DNA of 64,000 nt from an uncultured Clostridia bacterium (GTDB taxonomy: Bacteria; Bacillota; Clostridia; Oscillospirales; CAG-272). The stretch lies in NCBI GenBank assembly GCA_948466345.1, contig CAOKAC010000002.1:124001-188000 (forward strand). Direction: 5' to 3'. Made by a program: the position numbers and the translations under genes. Position 1 is the first letter of the stretch. Every line of letters begins with the position of its first letter. Positions 34,186-43,214 of this stretch are shown in pieces. The notes under the pieces were generated by a model. That model saw only the letters and a program-made list of their open reading frames with translations. It searched no databases and was not told where the DNA came from.

Positions 34186-35613
34186 TCAAAGAGAATTTAT
34201 AATTTCACAAAAACGCTCCCCGCGTTTTTCAAAGTTGGCAAACGCATCAAAGCTTGCACAGGCGGGGGACAACAGTACAGCGTCGCCGGCATCGGCACTG
34301 CCCGCCGCAGCGTGCACCGCATCTTCAAAGTCCGGCCTGCAGAGCAGTTCAATCCCGCTGTCCGCAAATCCAGGCTCTTCCAGAATCGCCTTTTTTATTT
34401 TCTCCATGGTTGCGCCTGTCAATACAACAGTTTTTATATTTCCGTGAGAAATCAGCGCTTTTGCTAAAGGTGCGAAGGGGATATCCTTATCATAGCCGCC
34501 GCAAATAATACGGATGGGGCAGGTGTGTGCAGAGATTGCCGCTGCCGTTCTGGTAGGGGAGGAATCAATGGAAGAATTGTAATACCGCACTCCATCCAGT
34601 TCCCGCACCAGTTCCATTCGATGCCGCACACCGCCAAAGGTTCCCGCTACAAACTTCGCCGCCTGGGCCAAAACAGAGGGAGCGCTATCGGTAAGCGCCC
34701 AAACCGCCGCTATCGCTGTAGAATAATTTTCCAGATTGTGGGCGCCGGGAAGCAAAATTTCATCGGTTTCAAATAGAGCATGCTCCTTACCTGTGCCGCT
34801 GTCATACAAAGTCACGCAGTCCCCCTTGGGATATACGCCCCCTGCCTGGGTTTGCAAAAATGTGCGTGGGATGGGACTGCGGGAAAACCATACTACCGGC
34901 GCGCTGCAGCCCATACCTAATGTACGGCACACGCTGTCGTCATAGTTCAGAACTGCTCTGCTGCAGCCTGCGAGAATCTTTGCCTTTGCCTCGATATACT
35001 CCGCCATACCGGTATGCCAATTCAAATGGTTCGGAGTCACATTTTTGATCACTGCTACCGCCGGCGGTACACGGATGCTCATCAGCTGAAAGCTGGACAG
35101 TTCTGCTGCCACTGCATCCTCTGGTGCCATATCGTTGATCCGATGTAGCAGTGGTTCTCCAATATTTCCGCCCAGAAAAACCTTCCGGCTTGCGGGGCCA
35201 AGCTTCTCCAAAATTTTACTGATCAGCGTCGTGGTGGTACTTTTGCCGTCACTTCCTGTCACTCCGACCACAGGACAGGGTGTATGCTCCAAAAACATCT
35301 CCATTTCTGAAGTAATCACACAACCGCCATCCTTTGCCTGCAAAAGCTGCGGCAGGTCCGGCCGAAATCCCGGAGAGCGGAACAGATAATCTCCCTTTAT
35401 ATTTTCCAAATAATTCTCGCCCAGAATCATTTGAGCGCCCATGTCCTGTAAACGCGCACCGGCCTCACCAAGATCCTCTATACTTTTGCGGTCTCGAACA
35501 ATCAGATGGGCGCCAGCTTCAAAAAGTACCTCTGCCAAGGGCATATTGGACACGCCGGCGCCAAGCAGTATCACGGTTTTTCCAGCAAACATTTTTTGAA
35601 AATCAAAGCACAT
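34186..35613 (-). CDS. murD: UDP-N-acetylmuramoylalanine-D-glutamate ligase
   Basis: 475 residues from ATG 35613, which has GGAGGG six bases upstream; the 29-residue extension reaches into the promoter and is rejected. MurD adds D-Glu to UDP-MurNAc-L-Ala in the cytoplasm. Domains: N-terminal UDP-binding Rossmann (VILLGAGVSNMPLAEVL), central ATPase with P-loop GVTGSDGKSTTTTLI, NHLNWH motif, and C-terminal domain with HRMELV, NSSIDSSPT and GGYDK. All Mur ligase marks are present. The gene lies outside the dcw cluster. Confidence 0.96.
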   Translation of the reverse strand: MCFDFQKMFAGKTVILLGAGVSNMPLAEVLFEAGAHLIVRDRKSIEDLGEAGARLQDMGAQMILGENYLENIKGDYLFRSPGFRPDLPQLLQAKDGGCVITSEMEMFLEHTPCPVVGVTGSDGKSTTTTLISKILEKLGPASRKVFLGGNIGEPLLHRINDMAPEDAVAAELSSFQLMSIRVPPAVAVIKNVTPNHLNWHTGMAEYIEAKAKILAGCSRAVLNYDDSVCRTLGMGCSAPVVWFSRSPIPRTFLQTQAGGVYPKGDCVTLYDSGTGKEHALFETDEILLPGAHNLENYSTAIAAVWALTDSAPSVLAQAAKFVAGTFGGVRHRMELVRELDGVRYYNSSIDSSPTRTAAAISAHTCPIRIICGGYDKDIPFAPLAKALISHGNIKTVVLTGATMEKIKKAILEEPGFADSGIELLCRPDFEDAVHAAAGSADAGDAVLLSPACASFDAFANFEKRGERFCEIINSL

Positions 35614-35658
35614 TTGGATCCCTCCAATATATAAAGCTATATAAAGCGTTTCTTCATC

Positions 35659-35687
35659 ATTATATACCGACTTTGAAAAATATGCAA
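35659..35687 (-). promoter_or_regulatory. Promoter for murD
   Basis: Minus-strand TTGCAT (35687-35682), 17-bp spacer, TATAAT (35664-35659), about 45 bp before murD. It is back to back with the yybS promoter. Confidence 0.7.
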
Positions 35688-35715
35688 CCAAGTCCTGCAA
35701 CTTAACTGGTTTATC

Positions 35716-35744
35716 TTTACAAAGACAAAAAAATTTGGTACAAT
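35716..35744 (+). promoter_or_regulatory. Promoter for the yybS-gdpP-rplI-dnaB operon
   Basis: TTTACA (35716-35721), 17-bp spacer, TACAAT (35739-35744), about 60 bp before yybS. Confidence 0.75.
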
Positions 35745-35806
35745 GGTTTATCTATTATTTTACTGTGCAATCCTAATTCAAGCATGCGAAAGGAGGCGGC
35801 ACACTT

Positions 35807-36853
35807 TTGGAAACACAAAAATTTTCTCTGTGGAAAAAGCGGCACACCCTCCCCACAATCTCCAAAAAAGCTGCCATAACACTTTTGCTGCTGATTATTG
35901 CAGCCGCTATCCTGCTTCCGGGAGGCGTCTTTGGTGTGTTCTATCTGACAGTGGCAGGCGCCTTACTTGCCATGCTGCTCACAGCCGACCGCAGCCTGCT
36001 TTGGCTTCTGTCCGTTCCAGGCGTAGGCAGTATGGCATATTTGACCCACGCACTTTTTGCGGCAGAAGGAACAAGTGCGCTCTGGAGCCTTGCTGCGTTT
36101 TTGTTTATCCCTGTTGGCATGGCGCTTGCCGCCTGTATCTATAACCGGCAAAGCCTAACTGCAACCGTGGTCGTTCTCTCTGTAGTATTTGGAGTCATTT
36201 TATTCTCTCTGGCAGCATTGCAGCTGCAGATGCAGTACAGCGACATCCGCGAAGGATTTACTGCCTTGCGCGACCAGTTTCAGGACGGGCTGACAAGCGT
36301 GCTCACTTCTATAGGAGTGCCCGGTGAAAACGGTATAATGTATGTATATACGGAAAAGGAAGTGCAGAGCATCGTCCAATCTATGATTTTGCTCCTCCCG
36401 GCAATGGCCGCGCTGACATGTGAGCTTTTTGCATATCTGACTGCCAAAATATATCGGCTGCTTGCACTGTCCTTTGGAGCAGATTTTCTCTTTGCAGGGG
36501 ACAAATGGCCCCTGACTGCCAGTATTCCTGCCTACATCATATTGGTTGTCAGTTACTTTTTTACCGTGTTTTCTTCTGAAGCTTCCGTAATCAGCTACGC
36601 AGCTGTCAACCTTTTATATATTTTTCTGCCGGTCACCTCTGCGGGAGGATTTCACGAGCTGTTTTTTGCCGGCAAAAGCCGCTCTGGTAAAAGACGTACA
36701 AGAAGCCGCATTCCTCTGATTGTTTTGTGCGCGGGGCTCTTTATGCTGTCCCCGATTTCTTTGTTTATCCTTTTGTCTTTTTGGGGCGCGATTCGTACGT
36801 TAGGCGCTGCCCTGCGCAGCTGGCTGATGAAGCGCGGGAGCTCTGACTCCTAA
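35807..36853 (+). CDS. yybS: DUF2232 membrane protein (YybS-like)
   Basis: 348 residues from a TTG start with AGGAGG ten bases upstream; no ATG fits. About eight hydrophobic segments in two blocks, separated by an amphipathic region (SDIREGFTALRDQFQDGLTS) as in DUF2232 proteins. Function is unknown. The call rests mainly on topology and on position directly ahead of gdpP-rplI-dnaB, the conserved B. subtilis order yybS-yybT-rplI-dnaC. The tail is basic (SRSGKRRTRSR) before two last helices. Confidence 0.82.
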   Translation: METQKFSLWKKRHTLPTISKKAAITLLLLIIAAAILLPGGVFGVFYLTVAGALLAMLLTADRSLLWLLSVPGVGSMAYLTHALFAAEGTSALWSLAAFLFIPVGMALAACIYNRQSLTATVVVLSVVFGVILFSLAALQLQMQYSDIREGFTALRDQFQDGLTSVLTSIGVPGENGIMYVYTEKEVQSIVQSMILLLPAMAALTCELFAYLTAKIYRLLALSFGADFLFAGDKWPLTASIPAYIILVVSYFFTVFSSEASVISYAAVNLLYIFLPVTSAGGFHELFFAGKSRSGKRRTRSRIPLIVLCAGLFMLSPISLFILLSFWGAIRTLGAALRSWLMKRGSSDS

Positions 36854-36876
36854 CAGAAAGGAAGGCTTGTCTATAT

Positions 36877-38916
36877 ATGAAACCCCAGCATTCCTACAAA
36901 TTTAGTCTTGCAGACATGCTTTTTTGCAGCATATTCGCAGTTGTTGTTATCGTAACGCAAGCGCTGCTTACCGCCCTTTTTGGAAAAGCCCTTCCAACAG
37001 GATTTTTTTTACTGGCAATATATGCGGCGGGCATGTTTATCTTTCTCTATCTGCGCCGCCGGCCCTCCGAAACACTGAGCAAAGACAATTCTCTTTCGAA
37101 GGTTGCCAGCGTTCTTTCTGATGCCGTCATTCAAATGGATATCCCCGTGGTAATCTGTCCTGCAAATGCAGACCGCATTATATGGCACAACAAGGCGGCT
37201 GAATATCTCTTTGCAGACGCCAAGCAGGAAACCCATTTCGGCCAGTTATTTTTCCATGTACCAGAGTCGAACGAGGGAGGCGGAGAACGGCGGCTTACCT
37301 GCAAAAACCAGATTTTTCAGCCCAGCAGCGTCACCGCTGAGGGCAAGGATGGAAAGCTTTATCGAATTACCATTCTCCATGATATTACCCTGCAGGCTGC
37401 CGCCGAAGCGGCAATGCGCGGAAAAGAATGCGCTGTAGGATATGTTATGGTGGACAATCTGGACGAACTGCTCAATTATGAACAAGAGGATTATAGAAAC
37501 GCTTCCGGCAAAACGGAGCAGTTGCTGCGCAGCTGGGCCGGATCAGCCGGCGGGGTTCTGAAGGAATACCAGCAAGACCGGTATATCTTTTTATTTGAAA
37601 AATCACATCTGCAGTCCTTTATGGAGTCCGGATTTTCTATTCTAGATGACATTCGGGACATTCGGATCGGAGAATCCAGTATTTCCGTAACCGTTTCGAT
37701 GGGCATCTGCGCCGTAGGCGGTTCTCTTGCAGAGAAAGAAAAAAATGCCCAAATCGCCCTGGATACAGCGCTCCAGCGCGGCGGCGACCAGGTTGTCGTT
37801 CGGGGAGACGGCACACTGGATATTTACGGCGGAAGAACCAAGCTGCCGCAAAAGCGGACTAAGGTACGGGCCAGAGTCATTGCAAATGAGCTTATCTCCC
37901 GTATCTCCATCTCCTCTAATGTGCTTATTATGGCCCACAAATATGCGGACTTTGATGCCTTCGGCGCTTCAGTAGGTCTTGCTAGAATCGCTCTGTTCTG
38001 CGGTGTTCCTGTAAACATCGTTACCGACCCTGACGACACCAATTTGGATCGCTGCCGAGAATGGCTCGCAGACGAGAGCGAATACAGCAGTATGTTTGTC
38101 AGTCCCCAAGAGGCGCTGGATTTTGTCCGCTCAGACACACTGCTGATTATTACAGATGTAAATAACCCCTCTCAGTTTGAGTCCCCGGTTTTGGCGGAAC
38201 ACTGCAAAAATATTGTAATCATTGACCATCACCGAAAAACCATTGATTTTGACCATCCCCTGCTGATCACCTATATTGAACCATCGGCGGCGGCGGCAAG
38301 CGAACTGGTAGCCGAAATGCTGGAACAGATTCTACCCGGTGAAATGCTGCTGGCCCATGAGGCGGATCTGATGCTGGCAGGAATCCTTTTAGACACCAAT
38401 CACTTCAAAAAAAATACTGGCACACGTACCTTTTCTGCTGCGTTGTATCTGCGTAGCAGGGGAGCGGATGTAAGCGGGGTACAGGAATTTTTCAAAACAG
38501 AGCTGGACGAGTTTCAGCGGGAACTGAAATTCCATTCTAATGTAGAAATATATAAAGGGATTGCCGCTATCGCCTGTGCCGACACAGAATGCACCGTTAA
38601 AGACAAAGTCCCGGCTGCAAAGGCGGCAGACCGGCTTCTCACAGTTGAAGGGGTCAAGGCTTCTTTTGCAATTGTTCCAATCGGTGATGAAATTCATATC
38701 TCCGCCCGCTCTCTAGGCACTATAAATGTACAGTTGATCCTGGAGGAGCTGAAAGGCGGCGGACACTTTGATTCTGCAGGAGCCCGCATGGAAGGTGTGT
38801 CTGTTTCTGAAACCGTACAGCTTTTGAAGGAAGCGTTGGATCGGTATCTGAAAAGCGCCGATGCAGAAAAAGAACCGCTCCAGAGGAGTATACAAGCAAA
38901 TCGTTCATCCATATGA
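36877..38916 (+). CDS. gdpP: Cyclic-di-AMP phosphodiesterase
   Basis: 679 residues, full GdpP/YybT architecture: two N-terminal transmembrane helices (about 15-60), a small PAS domain (about 75-150), a degenerate GGDEF-like domain (about 185-310, beginning with VDNLDELLNYEQ) and a DHH/DHHA1 phosphodiesterase. Catalytic marks: HKYADFDAFGAS, DHH at 450-452 and GGGH at 627-630. It hydrolyses c-di-AMP and so affects K+ and osmotic balance, wall stress and beta-lactam tolerance. It lies 23 bases after yybS and 31 bases before rplI. Confidence 0.96.
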   Translation: MKPQHSYKFSLADMLFCSIFAVVVIVTQALLTALFGKALPTGFFLLAIYAAGMFIFLYLRRRPSETLSKDNSLSKVASVLSDAVIQMDIPVVICPANADRIIWHNKAAEYLFADAKQETHFGQLFFHVPESNEGGGERRLTCKNQIFQPSSVTAEGKDGKLYRITILHDITLQAAAEAAMRGKECAVGYVMVDNLDELLNYEQEDYRNASGKTEQLLRSWAGSAGGVLKEYQQDRYIFLFEKSHLQSFMESGFSILDDIRDIRIGESSISVTVSMGICAVGGSLAEKEKNAQIALDTALQRGGDQVVVRGDGTLDIYGGRTKLPQKRTKVRARVIANELISRISISSNVLIMAHKYADFDAFGASVGLARIALFCGVPVNIVTDPDDTNLDRCREWLADESEYSSMFVSPQEALDFVRSDTLLIITDVNNPSQFESPVLAEHCKNIVIIDHHRKTIDFDHPLLITYIEPSAAAASELVAEMLEQILPGEMLLAHEADLMLAGILLDTNHFKKNTGTRTFSAALYLRSRGADVSGVQEFFKTELDEFQRELKFHSNVEIYKGIAAIACADTECTVKDKVPAAKAADRLLTVEGVKASFAIVPIGDEIHISARSLGTINVQLILEELKGGGHFDSAGARMEGVSVSETVQLLKEALDRYLKSADAEKEPLQRSIQANRSSI

Positions 38917-38947
38917 GGATATAAATCAGGAAAGGTAAACAAAAGCT

Positions 38948-39391
38948 ATGAAAGTATTATTACTGGCAGACGTAAAAGGTAAAGGCAAGAAAGATCAGAT
39001 TGTAAACGTATCGGACGGATACGCACGCAATTTTTTATTCCCCAAAAAGCTTGCGGTAGAAGCGGATGCAAAGGCGCTGGCAGACGCAAAAAACAAGGAG
39101 GAAGCAAAGGAATTTAAAATTGAGCAGGACAAAGCGGCGGCAAGGGAGCTTGCTGCAAAATTAGAAAGTGTGGTTGTAAAAATTAAAGCTACGGCAGGGG
39201 CCGACGGCCGTCTGTACGGAAGCATCACCACCGCTGATATAGCCGCGGCACTGCAGGACCAAGCCGGCATCCAGCTGGATAAACGAAAGATCGTTACAGA
39301 CAGTGCAATCAAAGCATACGGTTCCTATTCTCTTACAGTGAAGCTTTACCCGGAAATTCAGGGCAAGCTGAATCTGGTAGTCTGCGACTGA
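38948..39391 (+). CDS. rplI: Large ribosomal subunit protein bL9
   Basis: 147 residues. The N-terminal rRNA-binding domain carries the family signature ([36 protein letters not shown]); a long charged helix (about 42-75) and the C-terminal domain ([19 protein letters not shown]) follow. AGGAAAGG precedes the ATG. It lies between gdpP and dnaB, the standard Firmicutes order. Confidence 0.97.
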   Translation: MKVLLLADVKGKGKKDQIVNVSDGYARNFLFPKKLAVEADAKALADAKNKEEAKEFKIEQDKAAARELAAKLESVVVKIKATAGADGRLYGSITTADIAAALQDQAGIQLDKRKIVTDSAIKAYGSYSLTVKLYPEIQGKLNLVVCD

Positions 39392-39401
39392 GGAAGAGGA
39401 C

Positions 39402-40730
39402 GTGAACGCACAACTGGATAGAAAAATGCCCTTTTCTCTGGAGGCGGAGCAGTCTGTGCTCGGCTCTATCTTAATTGATCCCGCTTGCCTGGATACCATT
39501 ACATCTATTGTATCCATAGACGATTTCTATTTGGAAGAGCATCAGAGTATCTACGCTGCTATGCAGGGCATGTACTTAAAAAGCAAAAATATCGATGTGG
39601 TCACCCTAATTGATGAACTGGTCAAAGAAGGAGTATATGACGACGCTGGAGGGAAAGAGTATATTCGCTTGATCGCGGAGACTGTTCCTACCGCTGCCAA
39701 CGTCAAGGACTACGCAGAAATTGTTCGGGACAAAAGCACACTGCGGGCATTAATCGGCGCCTGCGAGGATGTGACAGAAGCTGCATATACCGAAGAAGAA
39801 GAGGTAGAACGTCTGGTGGAAATGGCGGAAAGCAAAATATACGCCATCGCCGAGCAGAAAGACAACAAAAACTTTGTCCATATTAAAGACGCCCTCCTAC
39901 AGGTTTACAATCATCTGCAGCAGTTGATTACAAACAGAGAAGAAACCCAAGGCATGAAAACGGGATTCTCTGGACTGGACCGGGTACTGGTGGGTATGGG
40001 AAAATCAGACCTAGTACTGGTAGGCGCCCGCCCTGGTATGGGAAAAACCTCCTTTGCTATGAACGTGGCTGTGTCTGCTGCAAGACGCTCCGGAAAAGCC
40101 GTATGTGTATTTTCCCTGGAAATGTCTGCGGAACAGCTGGTAACACGGCTTTTGTCCAGTGAAGCCCTGGTAGACAGCTATCATTTGCGCTCTGGTGAAC
40201 TTACCGACGAGGACTGGCAAAAGCTGGCCCACGCATCCTCTATACTGTCCGATTGTCAAATTCTCATTGATGACACAACCGGCATGACGGTGACAGGTAT
40301 GATGGCCAAACTGCGCCGGGTGAAAAATTTAGGATTGGTGGTCATTGATTATCTGGGTCTGATGCAGTCTGAGCACCGCAACGACAACCGGGTTCAGGAA
40401 GTTTCGGAAATTTCCCGAAACTTGAAGCTGATGGCAAAGGAATTTGAAGTTCCGGTAATTTGCTGTGCTCAGCTATCCCGTGGACCAGAATCCAGAACGG
40501 ACAAGCGGCCTATGCTGTCTGACCTGCGTGACTCCGGTGCAATTGAGCAGGATGCAGATATTGTTATGTTTCTCTATCGTGAAGAATACTATAAAGATAA
40601 GGAAAATCCGCAAAATACCGCGGAAGTTATTGTGGCTAAAAATCGTCATGGTTCTACAGGGAAGGTAGAGATGGGCTGGCTTGGGCAGTATACGAAGTTT
40701 ACCACGATTGATACAGAGGAAAATTATTAA
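39402..40730 (+). CDS. dnaB: Replicative DNA helicase
   Basis: 442 residues, usual length, from GTG 39402 with AGGAAGAGG upstream. N-terminal primase-interacting domain (LEAEQSVLGSILIDP), linker, and RecA-like motor with Walker A GARPGMGKTS, FSLEMSAEQL, Walker B LVVIDYLGLM, CCAQLSRGPESR (Arg finger region) and the LRDSGAIEQDADIV block. It is the hexameric 5'-3' helicase of the replisome (DnaC in B. subtilis naming). A terminator ends the operon. Confidence 0.97.
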   Translation: MNAQLDRKMPFSLEAEQSVLGSILIDPACLDTITSIVSIDDFYLEEHQSIYAAMQGMYLKSKNIDVVTLIDELVKEGVYDDAGGKEYIRLIAETVPTAANVKDYAEIVRDKSTLRALIGACEDVTEAAYTEEEEVERLVEMAESKIYAIAEQKDNKNFVHIKDALLQVYNHLQQLITNREETQGMKTGFSGLDRVLVGMGKSDLVLVGARPGMGKTSFAMNVAVSAARRSGKAVCVFSLEMSAEQLVTRLLSSEALVDSYHLRSGELTDEDWQKLAHASSILSDCQILIDDTTGMTVTGMMAKLRRVKNLGLVVIDYLGLMQSEHRNDNRVQEVSEISRNLKLMAKEFEVPVICCAQLSRGPESRTDKRPMLSDLRDSGAIEQDADIVMFLYREEYYKDKENPQNTAEVIVAKNRHGSTGKVEMGWLGQYTKFTTIDTEENY

Positions 40731-40736
40731 CTGGTA

Positions 40737-40775
40737 TAAAAGAGACACGCGCTAATGAGCGTGTCTCTTTTATTT
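40737..40775 (+). terminator. Terminator of the gdpP-dnaB operon
   Basis: AAAAGAGACACGC / GCGTGTCTCTTTT stem, then TTTATTTC. Confidence 0.85.
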
Positions 40776-40877
40776 CTCTCCTTATCTTTTTTATAGATGC
40801 AGTTGTTACATTCATTTTTCGTTTACACCTCCATCGCAGTTTTTTTACATGGCTGCTTTATTTTTTTAAAAAAATTA

Positions 40878-40906
40878 TTGTATTGCAGGTAAAATTGTGA
40901 TATATT
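40878..40906 (+). promoter_or_regulatory. Probable promoter for pgk-tpiA
   Basis: TTGTAT (40878-40883), 17-bp spacer and TATATT (40901-40906), about 90 bp before pgk. The match is partial. The rest of the 263-base gap is AT-rich and holds nothing else I can name. Confidence 0.5.
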
Positions 40907-40993
40907 AGATTTGTATGCGTATGCTGAAAACCTGTATATAGGCTGGCACAATGTTTACTATATGCAGGGATTTATAAAGAAAGGATTTTTAAG

Positions 40994-42181
40994 ATGACCT
41001 ACAACAAAAAATCTGTCGAAGACATTGACGTATCCGGCAAGCGGGTGCTTGTTAGATGCGACTTCAACGTACCAATGAAAGATGGCACGATCACAGACGA
41101 CAAGCGTATTGTCGGTGCTCTGCCTACCATCCAGTATCTGATGGAACACGGTGCAAAAACCGTTCTCTGCTCTCACATGGGCAGACCTAAGGGGGAAGTA
41201 AATGCTAAGTACTCCCTGGCTCCTGTTGCAAAGCGTCTTTCTGCGCTTCTGGGCAAAGAAGTGGTTCTGGCTGACGATGTAATCGGCCCCGACGCAAAGG
41301 CAAAGGCTGCCGCTCTGAACGATGGTGAAGTTCTCCTGATTGAGAATGTACGTTTCCATAAGGAAGAAGAAAAGAATGATCCCACCTTTGCAAAAGAACT
41401 GGCTTCTATGGCGGATATTTTTGTGAACGATGCCTTTGGTACTGCGCACCGTGCTCACGCATCTACAGCAGGTGTTGCAGACTATTTGCCTGCTGTCTGC
41501 GGTTATCTGATCCAGAAAGAAGTGGACATCATGGGGAAAGCATTGGCCGACCCTGCCCGTCCCTTTGTAGCGATTCTTGGTGGTGCAAAAGTTTCTGATA
41601 AAATCGGTGTAATCAACAACCTGATTGAAAAATGCGACACCCTGATCATTGGCGGCGGTATGGCTTACACTTTCTTTAAGGCACAGGGCTACAATATCGG
41701 TACTTCCATCTGTGAGGACGATAAAATTGAGCTTGCTGCCAGCCTGATGCAGAAAGCTAAAGAAAAGGGTGTCAGCTTCCTGCTTCCCGTGGACAATGTG
41801 ATTGGCCGGGAATATAAAGAAGATACCATTTATATGACAATTACCTCCGACTGCATTCCTGACGGATGGATGGGGTTGGATATCGGTCCTGTTACCCGGG
41901 AACTGTTTGCTAAAACCATTGCCGGTGCGGGCACTGTAATCTGGAATGGACCTATGGGCGTTTCCGAATGGGAACACTTTGCTGCAGGTACGATGGATGT
42001 AGCAAAAGCAGTTGCTGACTCTGGTGCAATTTCCATTATTGGCGGCGGCGATTCTGCAGCTGCAGTAGAGAATCTAGGCTTTGCCGAAAAAATGACGCAT
42101 ATTTCTACCGGAGGCGGTGCTTCTCTGGAATTTTTGGAAGGGCTGGATCTCCCTGGCATTTCCTGTCTTCAGGACAAATAA
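40994..42181 (+). CDS. pgk: Phosphoglycerate kinase
   Basis: 395 residues, standard length. Glycolytic enzyme making ATP and 3-phosphoglycerate from 1,3-bisphosphoglycerate. Marks: [11 protein letters not shown] near the N-terminus, [49 protein letters not shown] and the C-terminal GGGDSAAAV and [22 protein letters not shown] lies before ATG. tpiA follows after a 93-base gap with a stable hairpin but no T tract, so both are likely on one message. gap and the other glycolysis genes are not in the window. Confidence 0.98.
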   Translation: MTYNKKSVEDIDVSGKRVLVRCDFNVPMKDGTITDDKRIVGALPTIQYLMEHGAKTVLCSHMGRPKGEVNAKYSLAPVAKRLSALLGKEVVLADDVIGPDAKAKAAALNDGEVLLIENVRFHKEEEKNDPTFAKELASMADIFVNDAFGTAHRAHASTAGVADYLPAVCGYLIQKEVDIMGKALADPARPFVAILGGAKVSDKIGVINNLIEKCDTLIIGGGMAYTFFKAQGYNIGTSICEDDKIELAASLMQKAKEKGVSFLLPVDNVIGREYKEDTIYMTITSDCIPDGWMGLDIGPVTRELFAKTIAGAGTVIWNGPMGVSEWEHFAAGTMDVAKAVADSGAISIIGGGDSAAAVENLGFAEKMTHISTGGGASLEFLEGLDLPGISCLQDK

Positions 42182-42193
42182 TTGATTTTAGCT

Positions 42194-42219
42194 TGCGCGC
42201 AGCTACCTAGCTGCGCGCA
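42194..42219 (+). other. Intercistronic stem-loop between pgk and tpiA
   Basis: TGCGCGCAGCT / AGCTGCGCGCA, an 11-bp perfect stem with a 4-base loop, without a following T run. It is more likely an mRNA-stabilising or processing element than a terminator. Confidence 0.6.
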
Positions 42220-42274
42220 CATAAGTATTTCCGTATAATGCGGAAAGCTGAATATAAGAAAGGAACCTTTCATT

Positions 42275-43042
42275 ATGAATAAAGCAACACGCAAGGCAGT
42301 AATTGCAGGCAACTGGAAAATGAACATGACCCCCTCCCAGGCAAAAGAGACAGTTGAAAAAACTGCCGCATTGGTCAAAGGCAAAGACGGTTGCGACATC
42401 GTTCTATGTGTACCCTTTGTTGATATCGCTCCTGCAGTAGAAGCTGCAAAAGACACAAATATAAAGATTGGTGCACAAAATGTACATTTTGCAGAAAGTG
42501 GTGCCTTTACCGGTGAAATTTCTGCATCTATGCTTTTAGAAACTGGCGTAGAATACGTGATTATTGGTCACAGTGAGCGCAGACAATATTTTGGCGAAAC
42601 AGATGAAACAGTAAACCAGCGGACCAAAGCGGCCTTGGCTGCAGGACTGACTGTTATCCTCTGTGTTGGTGAAGTTTTGGAAGAACGTCAGAACAATATT
42701 ACAAACGAAATCCTTTCCATGCAGACAAAGCTGGCTTTGGCAGGCATCAGCGCGGAAGACATGAAAAAAGTGATTATTGCATACGAACCTGTATGGGCAA
42801 TTGGAACCGGCCTTACGGCAACGCCCCAACAGGCAGATGAAGCCTGCGGCTTGATTCGTAGTGTATTGGCAGATTTGTACGATGAAACTACTGCACAAGG
42901 CACAACCATTCAGTACGGTGGAAGTATGAACGACGGCAATGCAGCGGAATTGCTGGCAAAAGTTCATGTTGACGGCGGGCTGATTGGCGGAGCGTCTCTG
43001 GTGCCAGAAAAATTTGACGCAATCGTGACTGCCGCGCAGTAA
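42275..43042 (+). CDS. tpiA: Triosephosphate isomerase
   Basis: 255 residues. Interconverts dihydroxyacetone phosphate and glyceraldehyde 3-phosphate. Catalytic residues: Lys15 (AGNWKMN), the electrophilic His in VIIGHSERR and the base Glu in AYEPVWAIGTG; phosphate loop IQYGGSMN and LIGGASL. AAGAAAGGA precedes ATG. It ends the pgk-tpiA unit before a terminator. Confidence 0.98.
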   Translation: MNKATRKAVIAGNWKMNMTPSQAKETVEKTAALVKGKDGCDIVLCVPFVDIAPAVEAAKDTNIKIGAQNVHFAESGAFTGEISASMLLETGVEYVIIGHSERRQYFGETDETVNQRTKAALAAGLTVILCVGEVLEERQNNITNEILSMQTKLALAGISAEDMKKVIIAYEPVWAIGTGLTATPQQADEACGLIRSVLADLYDETTAQGTTIQYGGSMNDGNAAELLAKVHVDGGLIGGASLVPEKFDAIVTAAQ

Positions 43043-43053
43043 ATAGTATTTAT

Positions 43054-43091
43054 AAAATACCTGCTGAAGCAATCTTTAGCAGGTATTTTTT
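43054..43091 (+). terminator. Terminator of tpiA
   Basis: AAAATACCTGCT / AGCAGGTATTTT stem with TTTT following. Confidence 0.85.
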
Positions 43092-43158
43092 TATGAGCTA
43101 TAAAGATCTATTTCATTTTTTACAACCCAATTTCCAAATTTATTTTTACGGCACAAAA

Positions 43159-43188
43159 AAGGCCTCACGGAAACTCGTGAGGCCTTCC
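43159..43188 (-). terminator. Terminator of the LRR/dockerin gene
   Basis: AAGGCCTCACG / CGTGAGGCCTT stem; on the minus strand it runs into TTTTTT. It lies about 30 bases past the stop at 43215. Confidence 0.85.
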
Positions 43189-43214
43189 TTTTTCATCTCA
43201 ATTTTAACGCTGTG

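Noticed and set aside
40958..41977. Long minus-strand frame opposite pgk
   Set aside because: A shadow of pgk codon usage; no start signals and no family resemblance.
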